Of a stretch of DNA of 64,000 nucleotides, positions 1-9,082 are shown in pieces. Location of the stretch: contig DBBP01000024.1 in NCBI GenBank assembly GCA_002292285.1, positions 124,001-188,000 of the forward strand, read 5' to 3'. Numbering within the stretch: position 1 is the stretch's first letter; the number at the start of each line of letters is the position of its first letter. The translations under genes and the position numbers were made by a program. Source of the stretch: Proteobacteria bacterium UBA981 (GTDB lineage Bacteria; Pseudomonadota; Gammaproteobacteria; Ga0077536). The notes under the pieces were generated by a model. The model was not told where the DNA came from and made no database searches. It saw only the letters and a list, made by a program, of their open reading frames with translations.

Positions 1-1147
1 CGATGACCTCCTCACCAGATTCGGGTTCAACCAGTTTCAGATCAAAACCTGGCAGCGGCCTGCCGCAAGTCGTCAGTTGGATCTCGCGTGGGTCGTCGAT
101 ACGCGTGCTGATTGAGAGCCCCTGAGTTTCGGTCATGCCATAAGCCTGGAGCAGATGGTCGTAACCGATACGATCGATCAAGGTCACGATATCCTGATAG
201 GGCATCGTTGCGCCCCCGAAAAATCCGACTCGCACTGACTCGAATGCCGCTGGGTCGAAGGCGGGGTCATGCACAATCTCTTTCAGCATGGTGGGAATGC
301 CGGATAGCACGGTGACTTTTTCCTGTACGCACATGCGTACGATCGATGGGCCGTCGAATTCGGCCGACATGACCAGGGTTGCGCCATGCACCATCGCGGC
401 CAGTACGCACCAGAAGTTTCCGGCGATGTAGAACACCGGGAAGGAAGTCAGGATGCGGTCATTGCCGTTGATGCCCGCAGCCAGCGTAGTCCAGTTATGG
501 ACGTTGCCGATGCAATCGTGCGGGATGACCGCGCCCTTGGGGCGACCGGTTGAACCCGAGGTGTAGAACACGAGCACTGGGTCTTGCGGTTGACGCGCAG
601 CGGCGAGCGCCGGGAAATCGAGTGTCAGTCCGCTTGCACGTGCGCGTTCAAGCACGGTCGGCATGCTCACCGTCCCCGGCACCGCATCACCGGAGACGAG
701 TACGATTGACTGTAAATCCGGCAGGGTCGGGATCGCGGCTTGCTCACCTTGGCCGAGGTCGCCGCCGGCGATCTCGGCCAAGCGTTCGAGATAATCGTTG
801 CTGAGGAAATTGGGTTGCGTTATGAGGACCTTCGCGCGACCACGAGTGAGAATATCGGCGGCCTCGTCGGCGCGAAAGCGCGCATTGAGCGGCACGATGA
901 CAACCCCGAGCAGGGCAGCGGCATATTCTGCAATTACCCATTCAGGACTGTTCGATAACCACACTGCTACGCGATCGCCTGGTCGGCAATCGAGCGCATG
1001 GAGGGCGAGTGCAAGGCGCTCGACCTCGACGTTGAGTTGTTGATAAGTGAAACGTTGCCCATCGGCGCTGACCACTGCTTCATGATCGGGTACTCGCGAC
1101 ACGGTGTTCAGATAGGCCTCAGCAACAGTCGTTGGGATTTCGCTCAT
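1..1147 (-). CDS. Acyl-CoA synthetase (AMP-binding), 3' end outside window
   Basis: Activates a carboxylic acid to an acyl-adenylate and then a CoA thioester. The reading frame from the ATG at 1147 is open to the window edge (382 codons), so about the last quarter, including the C-terminal lid domain, is missing. The AMP-binding core is clear: phosphate loop YTSGSTGRPKG near residue 195, and the adenine-binding motif AYGMTETQG near residue 335. The N terminus (TTVAEAYLNTVSRVPDHEAVV) is typical of the fatty-acid/cyclohexanecarboxylate ligase group. The substrate cannot be named. It lies on the same strand as the PhyH dioxygenase upstream, with a gap of about 70 bases, and may be co-transcribed with it. 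Confidence 0.9.
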   Translation of the reverse strand, partial: MSEIPTTVAEAYLNTVSRVPDHEAVVSADGQRFTYQQLNVEVERLALALHALDCRPGDRVAVWLSNSPEWVIAEYAAALLGVVIVPLNARFRADEAADILTRGRAKVLITQPNFLSNDYLERLAEIAGGDLGQGEQAAIPTLPDLQSIVLVSGDAVPGTVSMPTVLERARASGLTLDFPALAAARQPQDPVLVFYTSGSTGRPKGAVIPHDCIGNVHNWTTLAAGINGNDRILTSFPVFYIAGNFWCVLAAMVHGATLVMSAEFDGPSIVRMCVQEKVTVLSGIPTMLKEIVHDPAFDPAAFESVRVGFFGGATMPYQDIVTLIDRIGYDHLLQAYGMTETQGLSISTRIDDPREIQLTTCGRPLPGFDLKLVEPESGEEVI

Positions 1148-1219
1148 CGTGTCTCACTAATATTGTCGGCGGCGGTGTGGCCGTCGCTGCCCGGGTGGCG
1201 GGGAAATTGCGGGGAACGG

Positions 1220-2071
1220 CTAGCGTAGAAAGAGGCTAGGACTGGACTCGTTAACGTAGCCCAAAAAATTATTCGCTACCCAATAACCGATCAGCTTTTG
1301 CAGTGGTCGGGACAGCGTTTTCGCGATCTCGGGCGGCACGCCGAGAAACTGATTTTCCTGCTGCCGCAACCAGGCACGGCAGTAGATGACGGTGATGCCG
1401 AGTCGCGCCGCGTCCGTCGTGTTCGAGCCGCCAGCGTGGAACAGCGACCCGTCCCAGACCATCACTGAACCGGCCGGCATTTCCGCTTTGACGATTTCAA
1501 CGTCCGGGCGCGGCTCTTCACCTGCATCGAGATGCGAGCGTGGAATCAACAAAGTCGCGCCGTTAGCCGCAGTAAAGTCGTCGATGGCCCACATCGTATT
1601 CACACTCAAGGGCATGTGCGGGCGGGTGAGCGGGTAGTAGCCGTCATCGCGATGAAATGCCTGCGCCGTTTCGCCGGGCAGCAGGTTGACAGTGCTGGCG
1701 ATGGATAACTGAATCTGATCGTCGAGATGCGCTTCCATCACCGCCATCACGTGCGGATGCAAGTACAAGTCGTCTAGGACGCGGGTGCGCGCAACCAGGT
1801 TGTACAGACGTTGGGTTACAAAGCCGCCAAAGTCCGACGTGCCCCGCGCGAGGCCCGCATGCAGGCGCTCGAACTCGGCGCGAATCTCGGCAACCTTGTC
1901 GAGGTTAATCTGATCGTTGAGGATGACATAACCCTCGCGCTGCAGCGTCGCGACCGCGTCGACCGCCGCCGCACGCTCGGCGGGGCTCGACAATCGCTTC
2001 GTTGTTTCGAGCGCCTGTGCCTGTGGCGAGAACGGGTTCTCGTTGATTTCCGGTAAGTCTTTGGTGGCCAC
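1220..2071 (-). CDS. Phytanoyl-CoA dioxygenase family protein (PhyH)
   Basis: Fe(II)/2-oxoglutarate-dependent oxygenase fold, hydroxylating an unidentified small molecule or acyl-CoA. The iron facial triad is visible: HRD at H140 and D142 (FHRDDGYYP), with the distal His at H212 (SLFHAGG). A downstream Arg in the 2-oxoglutarate site is plausible (ARLGITVIY). I start at the GTG at 2071 (VATKDLPEINENPF), which has AGGAAA seven bases upstream. The frame is open to an ATG at 2209, but that adds 46 residues of Arg/Gly-rich low-complexity sequence without a ribosome site. Length 283 aa is normal for the family. Two more PhyH paralogues lie at 15008 and 59812. Confidence 0.85.
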   Translation of the reverse strand: MATKDLPEINENPFSPQAQALETTKRLSSPAERAAAVDAVATLQREGYVILNDQINLDKVAEIRAEFERLHAGLARGTSDFGGFVTQRLYNLVARTRVLDDLYLHPHVMAVMEAHLDDQIQLSIASTVNLLPGETAQAFHRDDGYYPLTRPHMPLSVNTMWAIDDFTAANGATLLIPRSHLDAGEEPRPDVEIVKAEMPAGSVMVWDGSLFHAGGSNTTDAARLGITVIYCRAWLRQQENQFLGVPPEIAKTLSRPLQKLIGYWVANNFLGYVNESSPSLFLR

Positions 2072-2241
2072 GATCGTTTCCTGCGTTGTCGCTGTCTGTG
2101 GTCTGCCGAGCCAGTGATGACTGCCGCCCGGTTTGCGGCCCCGTTTATGACGCGGTCCGCTGAGTTGTTGTGGAAATATTAGCCTGACCGGCGAGTAACT
2201 TCGAGCCATTACCGAGGCCGCGCCGCTCTGAACCGGTCGTA

Positions 2242-3807
2242 TTAGTACCCTACAGCCTGGCCTTCCTTGCGGTGATCGGAACCTGCCACGAAGCCATCGC
2301 CAGTGTTAACGACCAGCTGGGCACCGCCGAAAAGCCGTTCGCTGGTTTCAAACTGCAGCTGATGTCCACGTGCAGTCAAGGCATTGGCAACGGCGCGCGA
2401 GAAGCCTGGTTCAAGTAACACGCTGCCGTCATCCAGCACTTGCCAACGCGGTGCATCGCTTGCGGCCTGTGGATTCTGCTCGTGGTCGACGAGTCGCGTG
2501 ACCATTTGTACATGGCCCTGTGCCTGCATCGGGCCCCCCATCACGCCGAAACTTGCGAGCGCCTTGTCATCCCGGGTAATGAAGCCCGGAATAATGGTAT
2601 GGAATGGCCGTTTGCCGGGCGCGACCTGATTCGGATGACCGGCCGCGAGGGAGAAGCCGAAGCCGCGGTTTTGCATCGCGATGCCGGTGCCGGGGATCAC
2701 AATGCCCGAGCCGAAGCCGTAATAGTTTGATTGGATAAACGACACCATGCGCCCCTCGCTGTCGGCCGTCGCGAGATAGACGGTGTCGGGGCTGGTCGGG
2801 AGTGGCAGCGCTGGGGCGGTTGAGGCCTCGTTGCCAATCGTCGCAGCCGCGCGCGCGAGCGATGTCGGGTCGAGCAAAGCGCCTACAGAAACGCGCATCG
2901 ATTGTGGGTCGGCTATGTGATCGGCGGCGGCGCGCAGCGCGATTTTCATCGCTTCGATCTGCACGTGGACGCTGTCCACACTATCCAGTGCAGGCGGGTC
3001 GAAGTATTCAAGGATGCCGAGTGCGATGAGGGCCGCCAGCCCCTGGCCGTTAGGTGGGATTTCGTGGACTACGACGTCGCGATAGCGCTGTTGGACAGGT
3101 TCAACCCACTCAGCGGTGTGCGCAGCAAGATCGCTCGCTCTCAGCGCGCCTCCCTCAGTGAGCGCAGCGCGCTCCATTTGTTCTGCCAGTTCACCATGAT
3201 AGAAAGCCTCGCCATGGCTCGCAGCAATCAGACGCAGGGTCCTGGCCGCATCAGGACGGCGAACACGTTGTCCTATCAGTGGTGCGGGCAGAAAATGTTC
3301 GACGAACGCCGCATTGGGCGAGAACGATTCGGGCAGGTGCTGCCACAGCGCGGCCGTTTTCGGCCCAACCATGAATCCATGTTCTGCGTAGTGGATGGCA
3401 GCGTCGAACAAGGCTTCGAAGGGCAGTCGGCCATAGCGCTCAGACAGTGCCACCCAAACGCTGACCGCACCTGGGACGGTCACGGCATCCCACCCGAACA
3501 ACGGCATGCGCGTATGACCAGCAAAATATTCCGGTGTCCAGGCGGCCGGCGCCCGTCCGGAACCATTAATACCCTTGAGTGATGCGCCATCCCACACCAA
3601 CGCGAACGCGTCTGATCCGATGCCGTTGCCACTCGGCTCGACAATCGTCAGTGTGATTGCTGCAGCCAGCGCCGCATCGATGGCATTGCCACCCTGGCGC
3701 AGCATTTGGAGTCCGGCCTGGGCGGCAAGAGGTTGGGAGGTCGAGACGATGTTGTCGGCGCAAATCGGTGCGCGCTGTGAGGGATAGGGCAGATCAGGAT
3801 TGGTCAC
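2242..3807 (-). CDS. Gamma-glutamyltransferase family protein (Ntn hydrolase)
   Basis: Member of the gamma-glutamyltranspeptidase family, which cleaves gamma-glutamyl amide bonds such as glutathione after self-processing into two chains. The family landmarks are present: the N-terminal GGNAIDAALAAAITLTIVEP block, the processing site with nucleophile Thr342 (SPDTVYLATAD), and the glycine-rich GSGIVIPGTGIAMQNRG loop. The start is the GTG at 3807 with GGAG nine bases upstream. An ATG at 3858 would add a Cys-rich 17 residues that look non-coding. No signal peptide is visible, so unlike the classic periplasmic enzyme it may be cytoplasmic, as in the GgtA/acylase-like branch. Substrate (glutathione conjugate, cephalosporin-like amide or other) is not known. 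Its location near GST genes fits glutathione-conjugate turnover (inference). Confidence 0.88.
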   Translation of the reverse strand: MTNPDLPYPSQRAPICADNIVSTSQPLAAQAGLQMLRQGGNAIDAALAAAITLTIVEPSGNGIGSDAFALVWDGASLKGINGSGRAPAAWTPEYFAGHTRMPLFGWDAVTVPGAVSVWVALSERYGRLPFEALFDAAIHYAEHGFMVGPKTAALWQHLPESFSPNAAFVEHFLPAPLIGQRVRRPDAARTLRLIAASHGEAFYHGELAEQMERAALTEGGALRASDLAAHTAEWVEPVQQRYRDVVVHEIPPNGQGLAALIALGILEYFDPPALDSVDSVHVQIEAMKIALRAAADHIADPQSMRVSVGALLDPTSLARAAATIGNEASTAPALPLPTSPDTVYLATADSEGRMVSFIQSNYYGFGSGIVIPGTGIAMQNRGFGFSLAAGHPNQVAPGKRPFHTIIPGFITRDDKALASFGVMGGPMQAQGHVQMVTRLVDHEQNPQAASDAPRWQVLDDGSVLLEPGFSRAVANALTARGHQLQFETSERLFGGAQLVVNTGDGFVAGSDHRKEGQAVGY

Positions 3808-3973
3808 CTGGCAGCGCTCCGAGTTAGATTCGTTGGGTTCGCAGCGACAGTATGGCAAAGCACGCGCGACGGAGCACGGTGGTTAGCCGCGCAAGCGGCA
3901 TAGTTCTGTTTTCTTTTTCTCGCACAACTTCGTGCAGGGTTCAGGAGCAAAACACGGCGCCCTTTTTTACCTG

Positions 3974-5203
3974 CTAGTAAAACGACACCGGTAATCCAAA
4001 ACGTGCCTGCGCCAGAGCACGCGCGCGAAAATCGTGTTGATGTAAGCCGTTGCTGCGAAACGCGCACAGGTCGCGCCAGTAGCGTTGCAAGCGTTCCCCA
4101 TCGCGTGCGCCGCTGGTGCTGCCAACGCGAAACAAGGTCTCTCCGGCATCCCAGCAGAGCTTTGCAGCGGTCATTTGCTGGCCGTACAGACGCCAGACTT
4201 TCTCGTCTGTGAAAGCTTCGTCGCAGGCGATCGTGCGCCGCGCGTGTTCCATGTACTGCTCCCCGACTTTAAGCAGGATAGATTCGGCGCTGTCGCTCCA
4301 GGCCATCGCGAGACCAAAGCAGCGCTGAAAATCCGCGTCCTCAGTTTTTGGCGTGCCGGAGTTGTTCAGTGACATCTTGGGTTTGCCGATGATGCTGCGT
4401 TCAAACTCGTCTACCGCAGCTTGTGCCGCACCGATTTGGACCGCAACCAGTTCGCCGATAGCGAAGCCGAAGAAGCGCCCGGCATAAAGATGATTGGCGT
4501 GCAGCGCGTAACCCGGCGTGTGACCGGTCGGGTTTTCCATATCCAGCAAGTGGATAACACGGTGCGTGGGAACGAAGACGTCTTCAACCACCACGCTGTG
4601 CGAGCCGCTGCCCTTGAGCCCAATCAAATCGCCCCAATTGTCCAGGCGACGGAATTCCCCGCGCGGGATGGCCACCATCAGCAAATCCTCGACCGGACAT
4701 TCCCCTGGTTGGCTTGGGATTACCCCGAGGTGGTGGGAAGCGTAGGGCACACCGGAGCAGAAGTGCCATGTACCGCTGACCCGGTACCCGCCATCAACCG
4801 GGCTCGCAAGTGCGTCCTGATGCGCGAAACTCGCGGCCGCGATAAAGCAGTCGTTCTCGCCGAGCATTTCGTCTTGTGCGCGTTCGGAAAAATACGACGC
4901 AACGTGGAGTGCGTGAGCGGCACCCAGCGACAACATCCAGCCGCTTGACGGGCAACCCCGGGAAATCGCGATCATGACTTTGTAGAACGTCGTGGCGTCG
5001 AGCTCGAGTCCCCCGTAGCGTCGCGGTGCGAGCAGATGGTAGAAGCCCGCCGCCAAGAACGCCTCATGCGTACGCTCGGAATAGAACCTGCGTGCCTCGG
5101 TCGCCACCTGTTCTTCGATAAGTTGCGCACGCATCGCCTCGGCGCGACGCACGAGTTCCGCACCGTCCGGTGCTGTGCCGCTTTCCATGTTCCGGATTTT
5201 CAA
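3974..5203 (-). CDS. Acyl-CoA dehydrogenase-fold flavin monooxygenase (group D hydroxylase-like)
   Basis: Resembles the oxygenase components of two-component flavin hydroxylases (HpaB/HsaA/pigment-hydroxylase type), which share the acyl-CoA dehydrogenase fold. Visible landmarks are an N-terminal helical region (LVRRAEAMRAQLIEEQ), GCPSSGWMLSLGAAHALH, the beta-domain GGYRVSGTWHFCSGVPYASH, and the block WGDLIGLKGSGSHSVVVEDVFVP. It needs reduced FMN/FAD from a separate reductase, which is not obvious nearby. The start is a TTG at 5203 with GGGGA eight bases upstream. An in-frame ATG at 5188 is the alternative. Likely substrate is an aromatic or polycyclic intermediate, but this is not determined by the sequence. 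Confidence 0.82.
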   Translation of the reverse strand: MKIRNMESGTAPDGAELVRRAEAMRAQLIEEQVATEARRFYSERTHEAFLAAGFYHLLAPRRYGGLELDATTFYKVMIAISRGCPSSGWMLSLGAAHALHVASYFSERAQDEMLGENDCFIAAASFAHQDALASPVDGGYRVSGTWHFCSGVPYASHHLGVIPSQPGECPVEDLLMVAIPRGEFRRLDNWGDLIGLKGSGSHSVVVEDVFVPTHRVIHLLDMENPTGHTPGYALHANHLYAGRFFGFAIGELVAVQIGAAQAAVDEFERSIIGKPKMSLNNSGTPKTEDADFQRCFGLAMAWSDSAESILLKVGEQYMEHARRTIACDEAFTDEKVWRLYGQQMTAAKLCWDAGETLFRVGSTSGARDGERLQRYWRDLCAFRSNGLHQHDFRARALAQARFGLPVSFY

Positions 5204-5268
5204 GTTGCTATTCCCCGCACCTGTGCACTGCCATCATCAATGAGCTCACCCACGAATTCAACGCATCC

Positions 5269-5328
5269 TAATTCGGGGACAGTTACTGTATTTCGGCGCC
5301 CCGAAATACAGTAACTGTCCCCGAATTA
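5269..5328. repeat. 60-bp palindromic REP-like repeat, copy 1
   Basis: Perfect inverted repeat with 28-base arms and a 4-base loop (CGCC). The arm begins TAATTCGGGGACAGTTACTG. A second copy at 22656-22714 shares the outer 26 bases of each arm and differs only at the tip. It lies between convergent or same-strand minus genes and could fold as a strong hairpin in RNA. Resembles palindromes associated with REP-associated tyrosine transposases; no such transposase is in the window. Confidence 0.85.
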
Positions 5329-5365
5329 ATTCTGTGGGGACTTAGACGCGGAGGTGTTGGCGTCG

Positions 5366-6325
5366 CTACGTGTCGGCGGGAAAAATTTGCAGTGGCCCGA
5401 GCGGCATGATGCCGTCCGGGTTGAGTTTGCGAATGCTGTAGTAGGTGCGTTTGATGTGGTCAAAATCGACTGTGTCAGAAACGCCTGGAACGTCATACAA
5501 ACGTTTCAGGTAATGGGAGAGGTTGGGATAGTCGAGCAGGCGTTTCAGGTTGCATTTAAACAAGCCGTGATAGGCGACATCGAAACGAATTAAGGTGACG
5601 AATACGCGCCAATCGGTCTCAGTGATGCGCTCGCCGTGCAGGTACAAGCGACCTTCGAGACGCTGTTCCAGTTCATCCAGGCAGGCGAAGACATCGCTCA
5701 CGGCTTGCTCGTGCGCAGCTTGGGAACCCGCCAGGCCGGCGCGGTACACGCCGTTGTTCAGACCCTCATAGACACGGTCGTTCAAGGCATCGATGTCGTC
5801 GCGTAGCTCGACCGGGTAGTAGTCTAGGCTCGCGTCACCGAGTGCATCGAACTCATCATTGAACATACGAATAATGTCGCTCGATTCATTACTCACGATG
5901 GTGTCGTTGGACTTGTCCCACAACACGGGTACGGTTGGGCGCCCAGTGAAGTGAGGATCTGCGCGGGCATACAGCTCATGAACGTAGCGAACATTATGGA
6001 TTGGATCGGTGATCGATCCCTCGTACGGGCGAAACCCATATCCTTGATCGGTAAATTCAGGGGCGGCAATGGATAGCGTTATGACATCTTCAAGTTTTTT
6101 CAGTTTGCGATAGATCAGCGCACGGCACGCCCACGGGCAGTTGAGTGCGATATACAAATGGTAGCGGCCAGGCTCCGCCTTAAAGCCGGCGTCGCCAGTT
6201 GGGCCGGCACGACCATCACGGGTAACCCAATGGCGAAAAGTCGACGACTCGCGGATAAATCGTCCGGCGTCATCGGCTCTCGCACGCTGCTGCCAATCTC
6301 CCTGCCATTTTCCGTCAACCAACAT
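5366..6325 (-). CDS. Glutathione S-transferase, glutathionyl-hydroquinone reductase-like (Xi class)
   Basis: Predicted to remove glutathione from glutathionyl-hydroquinones or related aromatic conjugates. The Xi-class signature NCPWACRALIYRKLK places the catalytic Cys at residue 63, followed by the characteristic VPVLWD and ESSDIIRMFN blocks of the thioredoxin domain and an all-helical C-terminal domain (TETDWRVFVTLIRFD). Length 319 aa matches the EcfG/YqjG family. The start ATG at 6325 has GGAGG eight bases upstream. The context of a flavin hydroxylase just downstream supports aromatic-compound metabolism, though no operon is forced, since a palindromic repeat separates them. Confidence 0.92.
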   Translation of the reverse strand: MLVDGKWQGDWQQRARADDAGRFIRESSTFRHWVTRDGRAGPTGDAGFKAEPGRYHLYIALNCPWACRALIYRKLKKLEDVITLSIAAPEFTDQGYGFRPYEGSITDPIHNVRYVHELYARADPHFTGRPTVPVLWDKSNDTIVSNESSDIIRMFNDEFDALGDASLDYYPVELRDDIDALNDRVYEGLNNGVYRAGLAGSQAAHEQAVSDVFACLDELEQRLEGRLYLHGERITETDWRVFVTLIRFDVAYHGLFKCNLKRLLDYPNLSHYLKRLYDVPGVSDTVDFDHIKRTYYSIRKLNPDGIMPLGPLQIFPADT

Positions 6326-6527
6326 GCCTCAGTCCTCCTCGGTAGCTGCCAGAATGATTGTGGCGGACTCCTGCGAAATGCTCAATGAATGCAGTTGCTG
6401 GCGCGCCAAGCGTCTGGCTCTACCGAGCATCCTTAACTCTAGGACCGGACTGCGTTACAGTCCTGACGTAAGTATTTGGCCTTTATTCCGTGGCCATAAC
6501 CAACACGGAATACAAAGGATCGTACTC

Positions 6528-7418
6528 ATGACGACTTATTCTCTGCTCCATTTCACTGAAGGTATGGACGCACAAGGCGTGGAAGACTATGCCCTGCGTC
6601 TTGAGGCGATGGGATACGACCGTTTATGGGTACCGGAAGTGTCAGGACGGGAACCGATGGCGCTGGCGGGCTATTTGCTCGCGCGGACCAGTCGCATCAA
6701 CATCGGCGTTGGTATCGCGAATATCTACGTGCGTGACTATGTTGCGGCAGCGCAGGCACGACAGACTCTGGCCGAACTATCCGGCGGTCGCTTTACCCTG
6801 GGTCTCGGTGTCTCGCATCCAATGCTGGTCGAGCCACGCGGGCACAGATTCTTGCCGCCAACTCAGGCGCTGAGCGACTACTTGCGCGGCATTCACGCCA
6901 CCTCACCGGACGGTCCATCGCCCGCACAACCAGCCGGAATTATCTGCGCCGCACACGGACCTAATTTACTGGAAGTCGTGCGGCAACACGCCGATGGTGC
7001 GTTCTGTTTGAATCAGCCTGCAGAACATACAGCCTGGGCGCGCGAAATTCTCGGGCCCGACAAGCAGCTCTGTGTTGTCGTGAGAACCTGTACTGATTCA
7101 GATCCAGTGACCGCCCGAGCCCATGCCCGCAATGCGCTTAATTTCTACTTGCCACTACCGGCCTATCACCGCACCTGGAAACGCGCCGGTTTCGACGAGT
7201 CTGATTTCGAAAATGGCGGCAGCGATCGTTTAATCGATGCAATTATCGCGTGGGGCGATGCCGACCAACTCAAAGCCCGTATCCAGTCGCATATTGACGC
7301 AGGTGCTTCGGAAATTTGTCTCTATCCGATAAACCCTCACGAACAACTGGAGGCGGGGCAGGTCGGCGGATTCGAAATTGACTGGGACGCACTCGAGGCG
7401 CTCGCGCCAGGTACCTAG
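6528..7418 (+). CDS. LLM-class flavin/F420-dependent oxidoreductase (TIGR03620-like)
   Basis: Luciferase-like TIM-barrel oxidoreductase. The pattern LWVPEVSGREPMALAG, then RINIGVGIANIYVRD, then GRFTLGLGVSHPMLVE matches the TIGR03620 subgroup, many of which are annotated as F420-dependent. In proteobacteria FMN is equally possible. The start is the ATG at 6528 (MTTYSLLHFTEG) with AAAGGA eight bases upstream, giving 296 aa. The frame is open further upstream to 6324, but without a ribosome site. Substrate unknown. A relative with the same IANIY and GLGxSH blocks lies at 42368. Confidence 0.88.
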   Translation: MTTYSLLHFTEGMDAQGVEDYALRLEAMGYDRLWVPEVSGREPMALAGYLLARTSRINIGVGIANIYVRDYVAAAQARQTLAELSGGRFTLGLGVSHPMLVEPRGHRFLPPTQALSDYLRGIHATSPDGPSPAQPAGIICAAHGPNLLEVVRQHADGAFCLNQPAEHTAWAREILGPDKQLCVVVRTCTDSDPVTARAHARNALNFYLPLPAYHRTWKRAGFDESDFENGGSDRLIDAIIAWGDADQLKARIQSHIDAGASEICLYPINPHEQLEAGQVGGFEIDWDALEALAPGT

Positions 7419-7428
7419 GCGACATTCG

Positions 7429-8058
7429 TTGTCTCAGCAATCCCTATTTGACAGCGAACCGGAGAGTGACAGACGACGAATCGATCTGCCTGATGCCGAA
7501 CTCGATTTCTATCCGAGCGCGTTTTCGACCGCCGAAGCCGATCAACATTTCGAATTACTCCGGCGTGATACGCCGTGGCGCCACGATCAGATCCTGATTC
7601 ATGGCAAACGGATCCCTTTGCCGCGCCTGCAAGCCTGGTACGCGGACGCCGATGTACCGCTGATTTACTCCGGTATGCGTATCGCGCCGCTCGCCATCAC
7701 CACACCGCTCGATGCGATACGAAAGCGAGTCCTTGATCTGACCGGTTTATCGTTCAATGGCGTGTTAGTCACGCTTTACAGGGATGGCAACGACAGTGTC
7801 GGTTGGCATAGCGACGACGAGGCGGAATTCGGTCCGGATCCAGTCATCGGTTCGGTGAGTTTTGGTCACGCGCGCGACTTCATCCTCAAGCATCGTTATC
7901 GCGCTGACTTGGCACCCGTAAAATGCCCGCTGACCCATGGTTCGGTGTTGCTCATGGGACCGGGTTCGCAGACCCGATGGGCACATCAGTTACCCAAACG
8001 AAAACGCATCACTGAGGCACGAATTAATCTGACCTTGCGTAACGTGTTCGCACGATGA
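7429..8058 (+). CDS. alkB: AlkB-like 2-oxoglutarate-dependent DNA/RNA repair dioxygenase
   Basis: Oxidative demethylase that removes alkyl lesions from nucleic acid bases. Catalytic features: NxYRDGNDSVGWHSDDE (iron ligands H and D of HSD), the distal His in KCPLTHGSVLLMG, and the 2-oxoglutarate-binding Arg in RITEARINLTLR. The family usually begins a few residues before the LF motif seen here (SQQSLFDSEPE), which favours the TTG at 7429. An ATG at 7378 is in frame but would overlap the preceding gene by 41 bases. Substrate group is the AlkB/ALKBH2-3 type judged by PRLQAWYAD. It follows the LLM gene almost directly and may be read through from it. Confidence 0.9.
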   Translation: MSQQSLFDSEPESDRRRIDLPDAELDFYPSAFSTAEADQHFELLRRDTPWRHDQILIHGKRIPLPRLQAWYADADVPLIYSGMRIAPLAITTPLDAIRKRVLDLTGLSFNGVLVTLYRDGNDSVGWHSDDEAEFGPDPVIGSVSFGHARDFILKHRYRADLAPVKCPLTHGSVLLMGPGSQTRWAHQLPKRKRITEARINLTLRNVFAR

Positions 8059-8112
8059 GCGCCACGCACGGCTGCGCGCCGTGGCCGTGATGAAATTAGG
8101 ACAAATATGAAT

Positions 8113-8733
8113 TCAGGAGTCTTCGGCCCAGCCGGTCGCTCGGCCAGTTGCCATGATCGTCAGAAGTTTATCGATGCCTTTGTTTTTAATGATCTGCGCG
8201 TAAGTCGCTCGATAAGTGGAAATCATGGATTTGTTTTCGATTAGAAAATCGTAGGCCAGCCAACGCCCGTTGGCGAACTTGAGGCGATAGGTTACGGGTA
8301 CTTTTATCCGCTCCGTCTGAATGATTGTGTCGACAGTCGCGTAGATATCTCTATCGATGGTGGCGGTGAAATACAGCACGTCCTCGTCCGAGTAGTTGCG
8401 GATCCGAGACCAATAGACGTGGATAAATCGTTCGCGAAACAGTTCGACGAAGCGGGCCTTCTGAGCATCATCCGCCTTCGACCAGTTACGCGCCAGAATG
8501 CGTTGTCCCATCTCGTAGTAGTTGATGCGCTCGCTCGCGATTTGCTCAACCGCAGCCCGTGCTTGTTCGTCGTTGAGCGAATTGTCTGACAGCGTCTCGA
8601 GAATGCGCGAAATGGTGTCCTTGACGATGGCTACCGGCGTCTCCTCGGTAGCCGAGACCGAGCCGGGGACACAGGTGACGACCATGAGTGCCCAAATAAT
8701 CGAACGGATCAGAGCAGCGGACTGACTCGACAT
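8113..8733 (-). CDS. MlaC-like phospholipid-binding periplasmic protein
   Basis: Member of the MlaC/Ttg2D family, periplasmic lipid shuttle between outer and inner membrane. A signal peptide is clear (IIWALMVVTCVPGSVSA, cleaved near residue 28). The mature part has the family layout: helical start with ISRILETLSDN, MGQRILARNWSKADDAQKARFVELFRERFIHVYW, then PVTYRLKFANGRWLAYDFLIENKSMISTYRATYAQII. Length 206 aa is typical. Unusually it stands alone, without mlaFEDB neighbours. Start ATG at 8733 with AGGG seven bases upstream. Confidence 0.9.
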   Translation of the reverse strand: MSSQSAALIRSIIWALMVVTCVPGSVSATEETPVAIVKDTISRILETLSDNSLNDEQARAAVEQIASERINYYEMGQRILARNWSKADDAQKARFVELFRERFIHVYWSRIRNYSDEDVLYFTATIDRDIYATVDTIIQTERIKVPVTYRLKFANGRWLAYDFLIENKSMISTYRATYAQIIKNKGIDKLLTIMATGRATGWAEDS

Positions 8734-9082
8734 AACGTCACCCTAAATGTAACGAATTGGCAGGTTTTGGCGCGTAACGGGCGAAAGCTCTCGTACAGCG
8801 ACCCTGGATGGGTCGAATCGTAACAGAGCAGGCAGTCGCGTTGTTCGTGGGCAATGCGCTAAATCGACCACGCGGGGGTCTTTATCGCCGCTGTCATTGC
8901 CCAACCGCCTACCAGCAGTCCGCCCGCCGTTCGCGCCTTCGAACCGGGCTTCGCGGATGGACTAAACGTGCTGTATCGCCAGTAGAGGTCTGTATTGCGA
9001 CAAAATGACGCTAGAATTGCCGCCTCAGGCCGCCACGGCGCAGGCTAACGCCAGTCGCCAGATGTACAAAAGGAACGTTGTG
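8734..9082. other. Intergenic region, no gene recognised
   Basis: About 350 bases between divergent mlaC-like and MaoC genes. Only short unconvincing frames are present and no RNA gene was recognised. Promoters for both flanking genes should lie here, but none stands out. Confidence 0.5.

Noticed and set aside
9005..9082. Longer N terminus of the MaoC protein
   Set aside because: No ribosome site before the ATG at 9005, whereas AAAGGA is well placed before 9083.
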